From Clostridia bacterium (GTDB lineage Bacteria; Bacillota; Clostridia; Lachnospirales; Lachnospiraceae): a stretch of 64,000 nucleotides of DNA. Location: contig QKJQ01000019.1 of the NCBI GenBank assembly GCA_003249225.1, positions 1 through 64,000 on the forward strand, read 5' to 3'. A program made the position numbers and the translations under genes. Shown piece after piece: positions 63,188-64,000 of this stretch (positions within the stretch are counted from its first letter, which is position 1; each line of letters opens with the position of its first letter). The notes under the pieces were generated by a model. It worked only from the letters and a program-made list of their open reading frames with translations, was not told where the DNA came from and did no database searches.

Positions 63188-64000
63188 CTAATCTATTGCA
63201 TAGCGTAATTCAAAAGAAAAGTCGGCATCCCTGTCACAGCAAAGCTTTCCTGATTCCACGGTAAGTTCTGCTACCTGTATACAGGTTCTGAATTGATCCG
63301 GTCCAGGTATATAATCTTTGGATCTTCGTTTTTCATTCTCAAAAAAGGGATGTAAAAAGTAGAAAATGTAAGCTCTGTCACCGCATACCACAACATCCGC
63401 ATGGTCGGCCATTCCTCCGTCCATGGGACGTTTCCCTGCATCCCGAAGTATAACACCTTGCCGTTCCCAATCACAGAAATTATCCGTTTTATATACACCC
63501 AGACCATTCCATTCGTCGGTAATCATCCACTTCTGACCACTGAGTTCAAAAACATTCGGACCTTCATGAGAGCAGTCTGTTATCTCAGCACCACCGGGAA
63601 TCCAGTGATACAGATCATTACTGACTGCTGTATAGGTGTGAGAATCATGGCGCTCGTCCTTGTACCACATTTTATATGTATTCTTATCGACTTTATAAAC
63701 GCACGCATCAATTACTTTGTCAGAGGATAATAACAAAATGGACTCAAACTTCCAGTCCCAAAGGTCATCGGATGTATAGTGGACAATGTGGCGTTCCCGG
63801 TTCCAATCGGTTGGGATGCCCCTGACATAGGTAACGAACATATGATACTTACCAAGTTCATAGATTACCTCCGGTGCCCAGAATGTGTTATGACCTTTTT
63901 CAAATTCGAGATTTGAAAGGGTACCTCTGTACAGCCAGCCGCTGCCATCCTGTGAAGTCGCAACACCAATGGCCGTTCCATGTATATGTGCCACTCCCGG
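63188..64000 (-). CDS. Five-bladed glycoside hydrolase, GH43-like (5' end missing)
   Basis: 269 codons in the window; the frame is open to the right edge, so the N-terminus with the first catalytic acid is missing. HNTFWAPEVIYELGKYHMFVTYV, YKMWYKDERHDSHTYTAVSNDLYHW and HEGPNVFELSGQKWMITDEW follow the blade pattern of GH43/GH32/GH117 enzymes; Asp in VIDACVYK and Glu in CSHEGPNV are candidates for the second acid and the general acid. Exact family is uncertain. Along with GH28 and GH43 at the left, it shows plant-polysaccharide use. Confidence 0.7.
   Translation of the reverse strand, partial: PGVAHIHGTAIGVATSQDGSGWLYRGTLSNLEFEKGHNTFWAPEVIYELGKYHMFVTYVRGIPTDWNRERHIVHYTSDDLWDWKFESILLLSSDKVIDACVYKVDKNTYKMWYKDERHDSHTYTAVSNDLYHWIPGGAEITDCSHEGPNVFELSGQKWMITDEWNGLGVYKTDNFCDWERQGVILRDAGKRPMDGGMADHADVVVCGDRAYIFYFLHPFFENEKRRSKDYIPGPDQFRTCIQVAELTVESGKLCCDRDADFSFELRYAID

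Overview
The window is chromosomal DNA from a low-GC, endospore-forming anaerobe of the Firmicutes, most likely a plant-polysaccharide-using Lachnospiraceae (Clostridium cluster XIVa; a Lachnoclostridium/Anaerocolumna-type organism is my guess, not proven). The reasons are the ackA-pta acetate pathway, sporulation genes (gerW/ytfJ, a SpoVK-like AAA ATPase), RqcH, DUF1836, small alarmone synthetase, AGGAGG ribosome binding sites, and Firmicutes-type gene order (rpmB-asp23-fakA-recG; rsmD-coaD-tmcAL-rpmF). Most genes are on the minus strand. There are no rRNA or tRNA genes, no CRISPR array and no prophage.

Layout. 0-4.4 kb: the edge of an insertion sequence, a DUF1836 regulator whose repetitive tail has been cut by a nonsense codon, and a two-gene pectin/hemicellulose operon (GH28 plus an ankyrin-GH43 fusion), both without signal peptides. 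4.6-13.3 kb: pcrA helicase on the plus strand, then recU, pseudouridine synthases, an rRNA methyltransferase and relQ. 13.5-19.3 kb: a lipoprotein, efp, pepQ, aroQ, yqeG, an uronate-type SDR dehydrogenase with a palindromic operator over its promoter, and an orphan Ser-rich protein with a flagellar-cap-like segment. 19.4-26.3 kb: zapA, ruvBA, a YvyF-like protein, cardiolipin synthase, a YprB-like nuclease and a DUF815 ATPase. 26.4-28.4 kb: a two-component system. 28.9-34.9 kb: rpmF with a structured leader, ackA-pta, tmcAL, a coiled-coil protein, coaD, rsmD. 35-44.7 kb: an accessory block (chemoreceptor, two giant GT-C/DUF2298-like membrane enzymes, a GT2 polyprenol-phosphate-sugar-synthase-like enzyme, a SpoVK/CbxX ATPase) lying between recG and rsmD. 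44.8-51.4 kb: recG, fakA, asp23, a divergent ABC-F gene, rpmB. 51.5-63 kb: gerW-DUF2953, two unknown proteins, a rhomboid-like pseudoprotease, hisJ, rqcH, mnmA-iscS, a ferredoxin-domain aldo/keto reductase, and at the right edge a truncated five-bladed glycosidase.

The most striking pattern is not a gene. At least ten intergenic spaces hold variants of one element ending in a box close to GTGCAGGAATGAGG, which becomes the Shine-Dalgarno region of the next gene. In most copies one or two hairpins precede it, and their sequences differ while the pairing is kept. It sits before ruvA, gerW, mnmA, relQ, aroQ, the YprB-like gene, ackA, hisJ, a HAD gene and two small genes, mostly at operon-internal junctions; in two cases the distal hairpin overlaps the stop codon of the upstream gene. 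A second recurring theme is short tandem repeats (period 11, 13, 14, 17 or 18 bp) at or just beyond the 3' ends of genes.

Start codons were chosen by ribosome binding site and family alignment; several are well inside the longest open frame because the frame runs back through a repeat element.
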